From: Psychromarinibacter sp048262455
Lineage (GTDB): Bacteria; Pseudomonadota; Alphaproteobacteria; Rhodobacterales; Rhodobacteraceae
DNA: 64,000 nucleotides
NCBI GenBank assembly: GCA_048262455.1
Contig: JBLXFD010000008.1
Location: 62,001-126,000 of the forward strand
Direction of reading: 5' to 3'
Part shown: piece by piece, positions 27,617-36,598 of the stretch
How the letters are laid out: each line of letters begins with the position of its first letter
How positions within the stretch are numbered: the stretch's first letter is position 1
The notes under the pieces: model-generated
Told to the model about the DNA's origin: nothing
Databases searched by the model: none
The model's input: the letters and a program-made list of their open reading frames with translations, nothing else
Program-made: the position numbers and the translations under genes

Positions 27617-29542
27617 TCAGCGGCCCAGTAGGTCGCCCAGCAGGGCGCCGCCCTGGCCTTCCAGCCCCTCGCGCAGCGCGCCCTCAGGCACGGCGGCGCC
27701 CAAGCGTTCCGCCACCCCGGTCTCGATATCGGCGCGCAGCGCCTCGACGTCCTTGCCGAAGCCCTGTGCCGCCAGCGTCGCGAGATCCAGCCGGATGCGC
27801 GGGTCGTTCCAGCCGCCTGACAGGCTGACCGGCACCTGCAGGCCGGTGCCGTCGGTGCCCTGCAGCAGCAGCGGCGTCAGCGTGTAGGCCATGTCCTGCG
27901 CCCCCAGCCCCACGGTGCCGCGGCCCGTGGCCTTCAGCAGCGGCGAGACGAAGGTCAGGTTGTCGTTGCGCAGCACCCCCCCCGCCACGTCGAAGCTGGC
28001 GGCGATGCTGTCGAAGATCGTGCGCCGTCCGGCGCCGGTGAAGGAGGGGTCGAGGTTGCGGATCATGCCCACCAGGTCCAGCCCGTGCAGCGCGCCCTGG
28101 CCAAAGCGGATCTCGCCGCTGCCCTCGAGGCTGTCCACCAGCGTCTGCAGGTCGTTGCCGATCCCCAGCAGGCTGAGCCGCAGCTCGCCCTTGGTCTGCA
28201 GCCGGTCCCAGCCCGCCAGGTCCCGCAGAAGCGGCTGCAGGTCAAGCCCCGCGCCCGCCAGGTCGGCGCGCACCGACAGGCCGCCGCGGCTGTTGACGAC
28301 CAAGCTGCCGGCGAGGCGGCCGTCGTAGGCGGACAGCTCGCGGATCTCGGTGACGGCGCGGCCGGCGTCGAGGCGGGTCAGCAGCCGGGTGGGGCCGAGG
28401 CGCGAGATGCCGAGGTCGATGCTGTCGGCGGTCAGCGCGATTTCCGCGTCGATGGCCTGCAGGGCGCTGACGTCGATGGGATCGCGGGACCAGCCGGCAG
28501 GCGCGTCGGAGGCGGGCGCGGGCGCGGCGGCGGTGTCGCCGGTGAGGGCCGAGAGGTCCAGCGCCCCCGCGGTCAGCTGCGCCGTCAGTTTCGGCCGCGC
28601 GCCGCCCAGCACCAGGTCGGCGGCCCCGTTCACCCGGTTGCCGTCCAGCTGCAGCGCCGCCTCGCGCAGGGTGACGCGGCCCTCGCCCGACAGCGTCACT
28701 GCCGCCGTCAGCCGGGCGGCGCGGCCCAGGCCTTCGGGCAGGTCCGGGTCCGGCTGGCCCAGCAGGCGCAGCAGCGCCGCCACCTCGGGCAGGTCCGCCG
28801 TCAGCTGCCCGCCCGCCGCCAGCGGCACCAGCCCGGCGCGGCCGTCAAAGCCGATCTCGCCCTCGCCCAGCCGCGCCTGCAGCGCCACCGGCACCGCGCC
28901 GCGGCCGAGGAAGGCGGCGAAATTGTCGACCCGCGCCGTCAGCGAGAGCGGCTGGCCGGTCATCGCCGCCTCCAGCTGCAGCGTGGCGCGGCCGTCGAAG
29001 CGGGGCAGCGACAGCCGGGCCTCCACCCGCTCCAGCACCTGGCGGGAGCCCGCGGCGCGGTCGATCAGCGTGACCTTGGCACGGGTCAGCCGGGCCATGT
29101 CGACGGCGAAGGCGGGGATCGGCGCGGCGGCGCCGGCGGCGGTGGCGGAGGCGGAGGCGGGGCCCATCTCCCAGTTGCCGCGGCCGTTGCTGGCGATCTC
29201 CAGCAGCACCTCGGGGGCCACGGCCTCGACCATCTTGATGCGGATCTCGCCGCCCAGCAGCGCCACCAGGTCGACCCCGATCGACAGCGCCTCGGCCCGC
29301 AGCAGCGGGCCCTCGTCGGACCAGGGGGCGTTGGCGAGGGTGACCGGGCCGGTGGAGACCCCCAGCGCGGGCCAGAGCGTGGGGCGTAGGTCGCCCGTCA
29401 GCGTCACCGCGCGGCCGGTGGCCTCCTCGATACGGTCGGTGGCGATGCGGGCGATGCGTTCCGCCGGAACCAGCAGAAGCCCGACCAGGGCGAGCACCGC
29501 CAATGCCACCAATCCAAGAACCGAACGGACGACCCACCGCAT
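27617..29542 (-). CDS. AsmA family protein
   Basis: A 641-residue envelope protein with one N-terminal membrane anchor (MRWVVRSVLGLVALAVLALVGLLL). A large beta-rich periplasmic region follows, with the AsmA signature near the start (RAVTLTGDLRPTLWPALGVSTGPVTLANAPWSDE is the extended region, about 45-80) and the C-terminal AsmA part. AsmA-like proteins are believed to form hydrophobic grooves that carry phospholipids toward the outer membrane. GGAGG precedes the ATG at 29542. It is divergent from rimO. Confidence 0.92.
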   Translation of the reverse strand: MRWVVRSVLGLVALAVLALVGLLLVPAERIARIATDRIEEATGRAVTLTGDLRPTLWPALGVSTGPVTLANAPWSDEGPLLRAEALSIGVDLVALLGGEIRIKMVEAVAPEVLLEIASNGRGNWEMGPASASATAAGAAAPIPAFAVDMARLTRAKVTLIDRAAGSRQVLERVEARLSLPRFDGRATLQLEAAMTGQPLSLTARVDNFAAFLGRGAVPVALQARLGEGEIGFDGRAGLVPLAAGGQLTADLPEVAALLRLLGQPDPDLPEGLGRAARLTAAVTLSGEGRVTLREAALQLDGNRVNGAADLVLGGARPKLTAQLTAGALDLSALTGDTAAAPAPASDAPAGWSRDPIDVSALQAIDAEIALTADSIDLGISRLGPTRLLTRLDAGRAVTEIRELSAYDGRLAGSLVVNSRGGLSVRADLAGAGLDLQPLLRDLAGWDRLQTKGELRLSLLGIGNDLQTLVDSLEGSGEIRFGQGALHGLDLVGMIRNLDPSFTGAGRRTIFDSIAASFDVAGGVLRNDNLTFVSPLLKATGRGTVGLGAQDMAYTLTPLLLQGTDGTGLQVPVSLSGGWNDPRIRLDLATLAAQGFGKDVEALRADIETGVAERLGAAVPEGALREGLEGQGGALLGDLLGR

Positions 29543-29730
29543 CACAAATCCTCCCGCCGATAAAATACCTTGGGCCAAGTCTAGGCAAAGCTTCGCGCAG
29601 CGGACAACGGTTTTGGGCGATTTCAGGGCAGTTCACCGGGGATGCGGGGCGAAAATGCCGCGCCGGGGGCGGCGTTCCGCTGCGCCTGCCCCCTTCCGCC
29701 CGGCCCTGCGAGGGCCTATACCGCCCCGCC

Positions 29731-31101
29731 ATGACCCAGAACCCGCCCGACCTGCGCCCCGACCTTGCCCGCGCCCGCGTCTCGGAGACCCGGCGCGACG
29801 GCCAGCCGACCATCGGCATGGTCAGCCTCGGCTGTCCCAAGGCGCTGGTGGACAGCGAGCGCATCCTCACCCGGCTACGGGCCGAGGGCTACGGCATCTC
29901 GCCCGACTACGCCGGCGCCGACGCGGTGATCGTCAATACCTGCGGGTTCCTCGACAGCGCCAAGGCGGAAAGCCTGGGCGCCATCGGCGAGGCGCTGGCC
30001 GAGAACGGGCGGGTAATCGTCACCGGCTGCCTCGGGGCCGAGCCGGAGTACATCACCGGCGCGCATCCGAAGGTGCTGGCGGTCACCGGCCCGCACCAGT
30101 ACGAGCAGGTTCTGGACGCGGTCCATGCCGCTGTACCGCCCGCGCCCGATCCCTTCGTGGACCTGCTGCCGGCGGCGGGGGTCTCGCTGACGCCGCGGCA
30201 TTACAGCTACTTGAAGATCTCGGAAGGCTGCAACCACGCCTGCAAGTTCTGCATCATCCCCGACATGCGCGGCAGGCTGGCCTCGCGCCCGCACGGCGCG
30301 GTACTGCGCGAGGCGGAGCGGCTGGTGGACGCGGGGGTGCGGGAACTGCTGGTGATCAGCCAGGACACCTCGGCCTACGGCACCGACTGGGACCGCGAGA
30401 CGCGACGCGCGCTGACCGAGCAGCCGATCACCACGCTGGCGCGCGAGCTGGGCGGGCTGGGGGCCTGGGTGCGGCTGCACTACGTCTACCCCTACCCCCA
30501 CGTGCGCGAGATCATTCCGCTGATGGCCGAGGGGCTGGTGCTGCCCTACCTCGACATCCCGTTCCAGCACGCCCACCCCGACACCCTGCGCCGCATGGCG
30601 CGGCCGGCGGCGGCGGCGCGGACGCTGGACGAGATCGCGGCGTGGCGCGAGGTCTGCCCGGAGCTGGCGATCCGCTCGACCTTCATCGTCGGCTATCCCG
30701 GCGAGACGGAGGCGGAGTTCCAGACCCTGCTGGACTGGCTGGACGAGGCGCAGCTGGATCGCGTCGGCTGCTTCCAGTACGAGAACGTCGCCGGCGCGCG
30801 ATCCAACGCGTTGCCGGACCACGTGCCGGAAGAGGTCAAGCAGGACCGCTGGGACCGGTTCATGGCCAAGGCGCAGGCGATTTCCGCGGCGCGGCTGGAG
30901 GCCAAGGTGGGGCGGCGCATGCAGGTGATCGTCGACGAGGTGGACGCCGAGGCGGCCACCTGCCGCACGCAGCACGACGCACCGGAGATCGACGGGAACC
31001 TGTTCATCGATGAGGGGTTTGCGGGGCTCTCGCCGGGCGATCTCGTTACCGTCGAGGTGGACGAGGCGGGGGAGTACGATCTTTGGGGGCGGCGGGTTTA
31101 G
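29731..31101 (+). CDS. rimO: Ribosomal protein S12 methylthiotransferase RimO
   Basis: A 456-residue radical-SAM enzyme adding a methylthio group to an aspartate of ribosomal protein S12. The N-terminal UPF0004 domain has cluster cysteines C35, C71 and C100 (SLGCPKALVDSE; NTCGFLDSAK; VTGCLG). The radical-SAM cluster is C167, C171 and C174 (CNHACKFC). A C-terminal TRAM domain binds substrate. It is distinguished from MiaB by GCPKALVDSERI. The start at 29731 gives a 27-residue lead before the domain. It is followed by a gap full of repeats. Confidence 0.96.
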   Translation: MTQNPPDLRPDLARARVSETRRDGQPTIGMVSLGCPKALVDSERILTRLRAEGYGISPDYAGADAVIVNTCGFLDSAKAESLGAIGEALAENGRVIVTGCLGAEPEYITGAHPKVLAVTGPHQYEQVLDAVHAAVPPAPDPFVDLLPAAGVSLTPRHYSYLKISEGCNHACKFCIIPDMRGRLASRPHGAVLREAERLVDAGVRELLVISQDTSAYGTDWDRETRRALTEQPITTLARELGGLGAWVRLHYVYPYPHVREIIPLMAEGLVLPYLDIPFQHAHPDTLRRMARPAAAARTLDEIAAWREVCPELAIRSTFIVGYPGETEAEFQTLLDWLDEAQLDRVGCFQYENVAGARSNALPDHVPEEVKQDRWDRFMAKAQAISAARLEAKVGRRMQVIVDEVDAEAATCRTQHDAPEIDGNLFIDEGFAGLSPGDLVTVEVDEAGEYDLWGRRV

Positions 31102-31129
31102 GCCTGCGCTTTGGGACTTGGCGGCGGGA

Positions 31130-31360
31130 GGCGGGCTGAAGCCCGCCCTACGGCGATAAGGGTGGGTTGCTCGTGCAACGCCAGCCTGCCCGTGGGATGG
31201 CGCTGCTGCCCTTTGGCAAAGGCACTTTATCTCAGCCATATCCGCGCACAGAATGAACGTTGCCCTGCGGATGATACAGCGCCAGCCCGTGGGGACGGGC
31301 AGGCGCTCGCCCCGCGCCTGCGGCTTGTTCGGGGCATCAGCGCTTTCGTCCGATAACAAC
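31130..31360 (+). repeat. Interspersed ~215-bp repeat, copy 2, preceded by REP-like hairpin
   Basis: The copy starts with GGCGGGCTGAAGCCCGCC (31130-31147), the same element found after hisA at 17182. It then follows the 215-bp unit: CCTGCCCGTGGGATGGCGC, CTTTATCTCAGCC, and the hairpin GCGCCAGCCCG/CGGGCAGGCGC at 31279-31306. It ends near 31352. The 517-base gap between rimO and the converging lipoprotein gene contains only this copy, the next one and a terminal half-unit; no gene is seen. Confidence 0.85.
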
Positions 31361-31596
31361 GTAGGGCGGGGTTCACCCCGCCTCTGCGCCACGTAAGCCT
31401 GCCCGTGGGGTGGCGCAGCCTACCATCGGCATAGGCACTTTATCCCCGCCACATCCGCGCGCAGAATGAACGTAGCCCTGTAGATGACAAAGCGCCAGCC
31501 CGCCGGGACGGGCAGGCGCTCGCCCGGCGCCTTCGGCTTGTTCCGGGCTGATCAGCGCTTCGTCCGATAACTACATAGGGCGGGGTTCACCCCGCC
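31361..31596 (+). repeat. Interspersed ~215-bp repeat, copy 3 plus terminal hairpin
   Basis: This begins with GGCGGGG-TTCA-CCCCGCC (31361-31382) and carries the central hairpin at 31492-31519. It ends in a second GGCGGGG-TTCA-CCCCGCC (31575-31596). The distance between the two TTCA hairpins is 214 bases, which defines the unit length. It directly follows copy 2 in tandem. Confidence 0.85.
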
Positions 31597-31618
31597 GCCC
31601 CGCCACCCGCCAACCCGC

Positions 31619-31972
31619 CTAAAGCTGCCCCGCCGGCGCCGGCATGTCCACCGGCGGCGCGATCTCGGGCGCGCCCAGCAGCGGCACGCGGTAGAGCACC
31701 CAGTGATCGGTGCGCTTCACCTCGCGCCCGCCTGTCTTGACCTGGAACTCGGACCTGCCCGGGAAATCGATCGGGCAGCCCACCAGGTCATTCTCGGACT
31801 CGACGTAGGCGGCGGTGAACTCGCTGCGGCCCACGCGCTTGCACGGGTCGCTGGTGCCGCGGTAGCCGGTGCCGAAGCGAAGATCGGGCCCGGGATCGGC
31901 GCGGCGGGTTACAAGGTCGGCGCAGCCGGCCAAAGGCAGTATGACAAGAGCAGTGATGAAAAGGCGCTGCAT
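31619..31972 (-). CDS. Small lipoprotein of unknown function
   Basis: A 117-residue predicted lipoprotein. The signal peptide MQRLFITALVILPLAGC ends in a lipobox (LAGC, C17). The mature part begins ADLVTRRADPGPDLRFGTGY and shows no recognised domain; two further cysteines (in SDPCKRVG and LVGCPIDF) may pair. The ATG at 31972 is chosen for the lipoprotein signal and the GGAGG upstream, over a longer open frame. The 206 bases between it and pheT are AT-richer near 31980-32060 and contain one GANTC site (32020), probably the promoter region. Confidence 0.85.
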   Translation of the reverse strand: MQRLFITALVILPLAGCADLVTRRADPGPDLRFGTGYRGTSDPCKRVGRSEFTAAYVESENDLVGCPIDFPGRSEFQVKTGGREVKRTDHWVLYRVPLLGAPEIAPPVDMPAPAGQL

Positions 31973-32178
31973 TGGGGTATCCTCCCAACAATATGGCTTT
32001 CTGAAACGAGTATTGTTGCGAATCGCACATTCGCGAAAGGGCTTTTCACGAAGCATGCGGGCGCGGAAACAATCCTGTCAACCGCGGCGCAACCGGCGCG
32101 CAGGCGGCGACAATCGGCGCCGCCGGCCTTCCGGAGGGGGCGCCTTGCCGCGATTTCCGGCATCCTGACCCGTCCGGT

Positions 32179-34581
32179 TCAGCGGCGCAGTTCGCCCCCG
32201 GTGGCCTTCTGCACCTTCTCGACGATCCTGGCGCCCACGGCCTCGATCTCCTCGTCCGTCAGGGTCGCGCCCACCGGCTGCAGCCGCACGGTGATGGCAA
32301 GGGACTTCCGCCCCTCGCCCAGCGCCCCGCCGGAGAATTCGTCGAAGACCCGGACCTCCTCGATCAGGGTCTTGTCGGCGCCCGCCGCCGCGTTCACCAG
32401 CGTCAGCGCCTCGACCCCGGCGTCCACCACGAAGGCAAAGTCCCGTTCCACCGCCTGCAGGTCGCGCAGGGTCAGCGCGGCGCGGGTGGCGCTGCCGGCG
32501 CGTTTCACCGGCACTTCCTCGGGCCAGAGGGTGAAGGCCACCGCCGGTCCCTTCACGTCCAGCGCGCGCAGCACCTTGGGATGCAGCTCGCCAAAGACGC
32601 CCAGCACCTTCTTGGGACCAAGGCAGATGCGCCCGTGCCGCCCGGGGTGCCACCAGCCGACGCCGCCCCGCAGGATCTGCGCCTTCTCGGGCGCGCCCAG
32701 CGCCGCCAGCACCGCCTCTGCGTCGGCACGGGCGTCGTAGACATCGACGGGACGGCGGCCGCCGTGGACGTCGCGCGGCCCGGTGTGGCCCACCAGCAGG
32801 CCGGCCACCTGCCGGCGCTGGTCCTCCGGTTCGCCGCCGTGGAAGGCAACGCCCACCTCGAACAGCGCCATGTCGGCGAAGCCCCGCGCCTGGTTGCGGG
32901 CCGCGGCCTGCAGCAGGCCGGGCAGCAGGTCCGGGCGCATGTGGCTCATCTCGGAGGAGATCGGATTTTCCAGCCGGGTGGCGTCGTCACCGCCGCCGAA
33001 CAGCGCGGCAGAGGCGGCGTCGATGAAGGAGTAGGTCACACATTCGTTGTAACCCAGCGCGGCACAGGTGCGGCGCGCGGCGGCCTCGCGGCGCTGGATC
33101 ACCGTGAGGATCGGCTTCGGCACGCCCTCCTGCGGGCGGCGCATCGGCCGTCCCTCCAGCCGGGTGAGCGAGGCGATGCGGGCGACTTCCTCGACCAGGT
33201 CCGCCTCGCCGCGCACGTCCAGCCGCCAGGACGGCGGGTGCGCCATCTCGCCCTCCAGCCGGAAGCCCAGCGCCTCCAGCGTCGCGCGCTGGGTCTCGGC
33301 CGGAATGTCCATGCCCACCAGCGAGGCGATCCGCCCGGTGTCCAGCCGGTAGCCGCGATCGGTGTCCAGCGGCGCGCCGTCCTCGACAACCTCGGAGGCC
33401 TCGCCGCCGCAGATCTCGAGGATCAGCCGCGTGGCGACCTCCAGCCCCGGGCGGGTGAACTGCGGGTCCACCCCCCGCTCGAACCGGTACTTGGCGTCGG
33501 AGTTCAGCTTCAGCTGCCGCGCGGTCCCGGCGATGGTGACGGGGTCCCACCAGGCGCTTTCGACAAAGACGTTCACCGTCCCGTCCGTCACCCCGGTATG
33601 GGCGCCGCCGACGCAGCCCGCGAGGCTTTCCAGCCCCGCGTCGTCCGAGATGCCCATCATCCCCGGCAGCACCTCGTAGGTCTTGTCGTCCAGCGCCTCG
33701 ATGCTGGAGGGAGCGTCGACGTGATGCACCCGCAGGTCGCCCTTCACCACGTCGGCGTCGAAGACGTGCAGCGGCCGGTTCTGGTCGAAGGTCAGGAAGT
33801 TGGTAATATCCACCAGCGCCGAGATCGGCCGCAGCCCGATCGCCTTCAGCCGCGCCTGCAGCCAGGCCGGGCTGGGCCCGTTCTTCACGCCGCGGATCAG
33901 GCGGCCGGTGAAATGCGGGCAGCCCTTGGCCTTCACGTCCTCCTCGATGCGCACGCCGATGGGGCTGGGGAAGCTGCCGGGCACCGGGCGGTCGTCATAG
34001 GGCTTCAGCGTCCCGAGACCCCGCGCCGCCAGGTCCCGCGCCACGCCGCGTACGCCCAGCGCGTCCTGCCGGTTGGGGGTGATGGCGATCTCGATGACCG
34101 GGTCCACGGCGCCCGGCCGGTTCTGTGCCAGCCAGTCGGTGAAGCGGGTGCCCACGGCAGGCGCGCCGGGCAGTTCGATGATGCCGTCATGCTCGTCCGA
34201 CATCTGCATCTCGCGTTCCGAGCACATCATGCCGTGACTCTCGACGCCGCGGATCTTGCCGACCTGGATGGTGGTGTCGATGCCCGGCACGTACATCCCC
34301 GGCTTGGCCACCACCACGTCGATCCCGGCGCGGGCGTTGGGGGCGCCGCAGATGATCTGCTTGTCGCCCTCGTCGGTCTCGACCACACAGACCCGCAGTC
34401 GGTCGGCGTCGGGGTGCGGCTCTGCGCTTTTCACGTGGCCGATGGTGAAGGCGGACAGCGCCTCGGCCGGGTCCTCGACCGCCTCGACCTCAAGTCCGAG
34501 GTCGGTGAGGGTCTCGGCGATCTCGGCCACCGAGGCTTCGGTTTCCAGGTGATCCTTCAGCCAGGACAGGGTGAATTTCAT
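32179..34581 (-). CDS. pheT: Phenylalanine--tRNA ligase beta subunit
   Basis: An 800-residue subunit with the full bacterial domain order. The N-terminal tRNA-binding OB domain (about 38-150, with HPDADRLRVC) is followed by B3/B4 editing, B5 and B6/B7. The C-terminal ferredoxin-fold anticodon-binding domain includes AVERDFAFVVDAG and AVGARIVEKVQKATGGELR. It forms the alpha2-beta2 enzyme with PheS. pheS lies upstream on the same strand but 501 bases away, separated by tandem repeats rather than being directly adjacent as usual. Confidence 0.98.
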   Translation of the reverse strand: MKFTLSWLKDHLETEASVAEIAETLTDLGLEVEAVEDPAEALSAFTIGHVKSAEPHPDADRLRVCVVETDEGDKQIICGAPNARAGIDVVVAKPGMYVPGIDTTIQVGKIRGVESHGMMCSEREMQMSDEHDGIIELPGAPAVGTRFTDWLAQNRPGAVDPVIEIAITPNRQDALGVRGVARDLAARGLGTLKPYDDRPVPGSFPSPIGVRIEEDVKAKGCPHFTGRLIRGVKNGPSPAWLQARLKAIGLRPISALVDITNFLTFDQNRPLHVFDADVVKGDLRVHHVDAPSSIEALDDKTYEVLPGMMGISDDAGLESLAGCVGGAHTGVTDGTVNVFVESAWWDPVTIAGTARQLKLNSDAKYRFERGVDPQFTRPGLEVATRLILEICGGEASEVVEDGAPLDTDRGYRLDTGRIASLVGMDIPAETQRATLEALGFRLEGEMAHPPSWRLDVRGEADLVEEVARIASLTRLEGRPMRRPQEGVPKPILTVIQRREAAARRTCAALGYNECVTYSFIDAASAALFGGGDDATRLENPISSEMSHMRPDLLPGLLQAAARNQARGFADMALFEVGVAFHGGEPEDQRRQVAGLLVGHTGPRDVHGGRRPVDVYDARADAEAVLAALGAPEKAQILRGGVGWWHPGRHGRICLGPKKVLGVFGELHPKVLRALDVKGPAVAFTLWPEEVPVKRAGSATRAALTLRDLQAVERDFAFVVDAGVEALTLVNAAAGADKTLIEEVRVFDEFSGGALGEGRKSLAITVRLQPVGATLTDEEIEAVGARIVEKVQKATGGELRR

Positions 34582-34690
34582 CGGGCTTGCCTTCCACGTC
34601 TGCGCTTGGGGGGTGCTTAGCGAAAAGGTGCGGGGACCGGAAGGGGGGCGGGTTGACGCGGAGCGCCGACTACCCGGCAGATGGAGCTAT

Positions 34691-35075
34691 TGCGCGGAGC
34701 CGCGCGAGAGCCGGCGCGCGCGGGGGCGCTGCTACATCCGGGCGGTGCGCTTTATGCCAGCCAAGGACGGATGACCTTGGACGTCAGCACTGGCGGCAAC
34801 CAAAGCGCCGCCGCGTGGGGGCGCGCCGGCGCTCGCGCGGCGGCCTGCGGCCTTTGCTCCGCGCAGACAGGGTTCTAACATAATGCGAAGCCGCGGGAGT
34901 GCCGGCGCGCGCGGAGGCGCTGCCAGGGTTGAGCAAGGCGTTTTATCCCCGCCACGGACGGAAAACCTCGGACATCAGCACTGGCGGCAGCCTAAGCGCC
35001 GCCGCGAGGGAGCGCGCCGGCGCTCGCGCGGCGGCCTGCGGCCTTTGCTCCGCGCGGACAGGGGAAGAGCGTAGG
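34691..35075 (+). repeat. Tandem pair of ~191-bp hairpin-rich repeats between pheS and pheT
   Basis: Two imperfect copies lie in tandem with a period of 191 bases: CCGGCGCGCGCGG occurs at 34711 and 34902, and CTGCGGCCTTTGCTCCGCGC at 34845 and 35036. Each contains a GCGCTTTAT or GCGTTTTAT block, GTCAGCACTGGCGG or ATCAGCACTGGCGG, and a large stem with GCCGCCGCG pairing to CGCGGCGGC. The general plan resembles the 215-bp family (TTTAT block, then GC-rich hairpins) but the sequence differs. I see no gene in this 501-base gap. Confidence 0.85.
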
Positions 35076-35082
35076 CGCCCCC

Positions 35083-36159
35083 CTACCGTGACAGCCCGCC
35101 CGTCAGTGACGGCACGTCCAGCGCCGAAAAGCCGTAGTGGCGCAGCCAGCGCAGGTCGCTGTCGAAGAAGGCGCGCAGGTCGGGGATGCCGTATTTAAGC
35201 ATCGCCAGCCGGTCGATCCCGATCCCGAAGGCGAAGCCCTGCCACTGGTCCGGGTCGATCTTCCCCGCCCGCAGCACCGAAGGATGCACCATGCCGGAGC
35301 CGAGCACCTCCATCCAGTCGTCGCCCTCGCCGATGCGCAGCTGCCCGTCCACCCAGGAGCACTGGATGTCCACCTCCGCCGAGGGCTCGGTGAAGGGGAA
35401 ATGCGAGGCGCGGAACCGGGTGCGGATGCCCTCGATCTCGAAGAAGGCGGCGAAGAACTCCTCCAGGCACCACTTCAGGTTGGCCATCGAGATGTCGCGG
35501 TCGATCGCCAGCCCCTCGATCTGGTGGAACATCGGCGTGTGGGTCTGGTCGTAGTCCGCGCGGTACACCCGGCCCGGCGCGATCACCCTGATCGGCGCGC
35601 CCTGGGCCTGCATCGCGCGGATCTGCACCGGCGAGGTATGGGTACGCAGCACGTGCGGCGGGCGGTCGTCGCCCTCGGCGCGGTGCATGTAGAAGGTGTC
35701 CATCTCGGTGCGGGTCGGATGCTCTGCCGGGATGTTCAGCGCGTCGAAATTGTACCAGTCGGTCTCCACCTGCGGGCCTTCGGCGACGGCAAAGCCCATG
35801 TCCGCGAAGATCGCCGAGACCTCCTCGGTCACCTGGCTGACCGGGTGCACGCTGCCCTGGCGGCGGGCGCGGCCCGGCAGCGTCACGTCCAGCCACTCGC
35901 CCCGCAGACGCTCGTCCAAGGCGGCATCGGCCAGCGCGGACTTCTTGGCGGCGAGGGCGCTGTTGATCTCGTCCTTCAGGGCGTTCAGCCGGGGGCCCAT
36001 GACCTGCCGTTCCTCCGGCGTCATGCGGCCCAGCTCGCGCATCTTCAGCGCCACCTCGCCCTTCTTGCCCACCGCCTGCAAGCGCAGGTCCTCGAGCGCG
36101 GATTCATCGGCCGCCCCGGCAATCGCCTGCAGGTACTTGTCGCGCAGATCGTCCATCAT
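35083..36159 (-). CDS. pheS: Phenylalanine--tRNA ligase alpha subunit
   Basis: A 358-residue class II synthetase catalytic subunit. An N-terminal coiled coil (about 1-90) leads to the catalytic core. Motif 2 is around GRVYRADYDQTHTPMFHQIEGLA and motif 3 around GFAFGIGIDRLAMLKYGI. Phe-binding residues lie in TSPVQIRAM. It activates phenylalanine and works with PheT, encoded downstream across the repeat block. Two consecutive ATG codons at 36159 and 36156 could each start translation. Confidence 0.98.
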   Translation of the reverse strand: MMDDLRDKYLQAIAGAADESALEDLRLQAVGKKGEVALKMRELGRMTPEERQVMGPRLNALKDEINSALAAKKSALADAALDERLRGEWLDVTLPGRARRQGSVHPVSQVTEEVSAIFADMGFAVAEGPQVETDWYNFDALNIPAEHPTRTEMDTFYMHRAEGDDRPPHVLRTHTSPVQIRAMQAQGAPIRVIAPGRVYRADYDQTHTPMFHQIEGLAIDRDISMANLKWCLEEFFAAFFEIEGIRTRFRASHFPFTEPSAEVDIQCSWVDGQLRIGEGDDWMEVLGSGMVHPSVLRAGKIDPDQWQGFAFGIGIDRLAMLKYGIPDLRAFFDSDLRWLRHYGFSALDVPSLTGGLSR

Positions 36160-36245
36160 CGTCCCTCGGATCCTTCGCCGGGTCGGATACCACAGGGGGG
36201 TGCGAATGCAAGCGCGGGGGCGCCGGGGGGGTGTAGTGCTGGGTC

Positions 36246-36322
36246 AGCCTGCCCGTGGGGAGGCGCTCGCCCCGCGCCTGCGGCTTGTTCGGGGCGGATC
36301 AGTGCTTCGTTCGGACGAAGCC
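36246..36322 (+). repeat. Interspersed ~215-bp repeat, copy 4, internally deleted
   Basis: The copy joins the early block CCTGCCCGTGGGG directly to the late block GGCGCTCGCCCCGCGCCTGC and GGATCAGTGCTTCG, losing the middle including the first arm of the central hairpin. The deletion lies between two related GGGC-rich sequences, consistent with recombination or slippage. It immediately precedes the complete copy 5 in the 439-base gap between pheS and mtnA. Confidence 0.8.
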
Positions 36323-36558
36323 GTAGGGCGGGGTTCACCCCGCCATGGCGCAACGTGAGGCTGCCCGTGGGGTGGCGCAGCTTCCCTAAGACACAGGCGC
36401 TTTATCCCAGCCAAGTCCGCGCGCAGAATGAGCCGTGCTCGCGGGTGACACAGCGCCAGCCCGCCGGGACGGGCAGGCGCTCGCCCCGCGCCTTCGGCTT
36501 GTTCGGGGCTGACCAGCGCTTCATCCGAGCGACGCGGTAAGGCGGGGTTCACCCCGCC
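36323..36558 (+). repeat. Interspersed ~215-bp repeat, copy 5 plus terminal hairpin
   Basis: This begins with GGCGGGG-TTCA-CCCCGCC (36323-36344). The CTTTATCCCAGCCAAGTCC block follows, then the central hairpin at 36453-36480, and a final TTCA hairpin at 36538-36558, about 215 bases after the first. It is the only cluster lying between genes on the same strand (pheS start and mtnA stop). No gene is seen in the gap. Confidence 0.85.
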
Positions 36559-36598
36559 ATGGCCCATCACCCACCAAACGTCCCCACCCTCGACACCC

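Noticed and set aside
34691..36558. CRISPR array in the repeat-rich gaps around pheS
   Set aside because: The units are 191-215 bases, nearly contiguous, and lack short repeat-spacer alternation; no cas gene is present.
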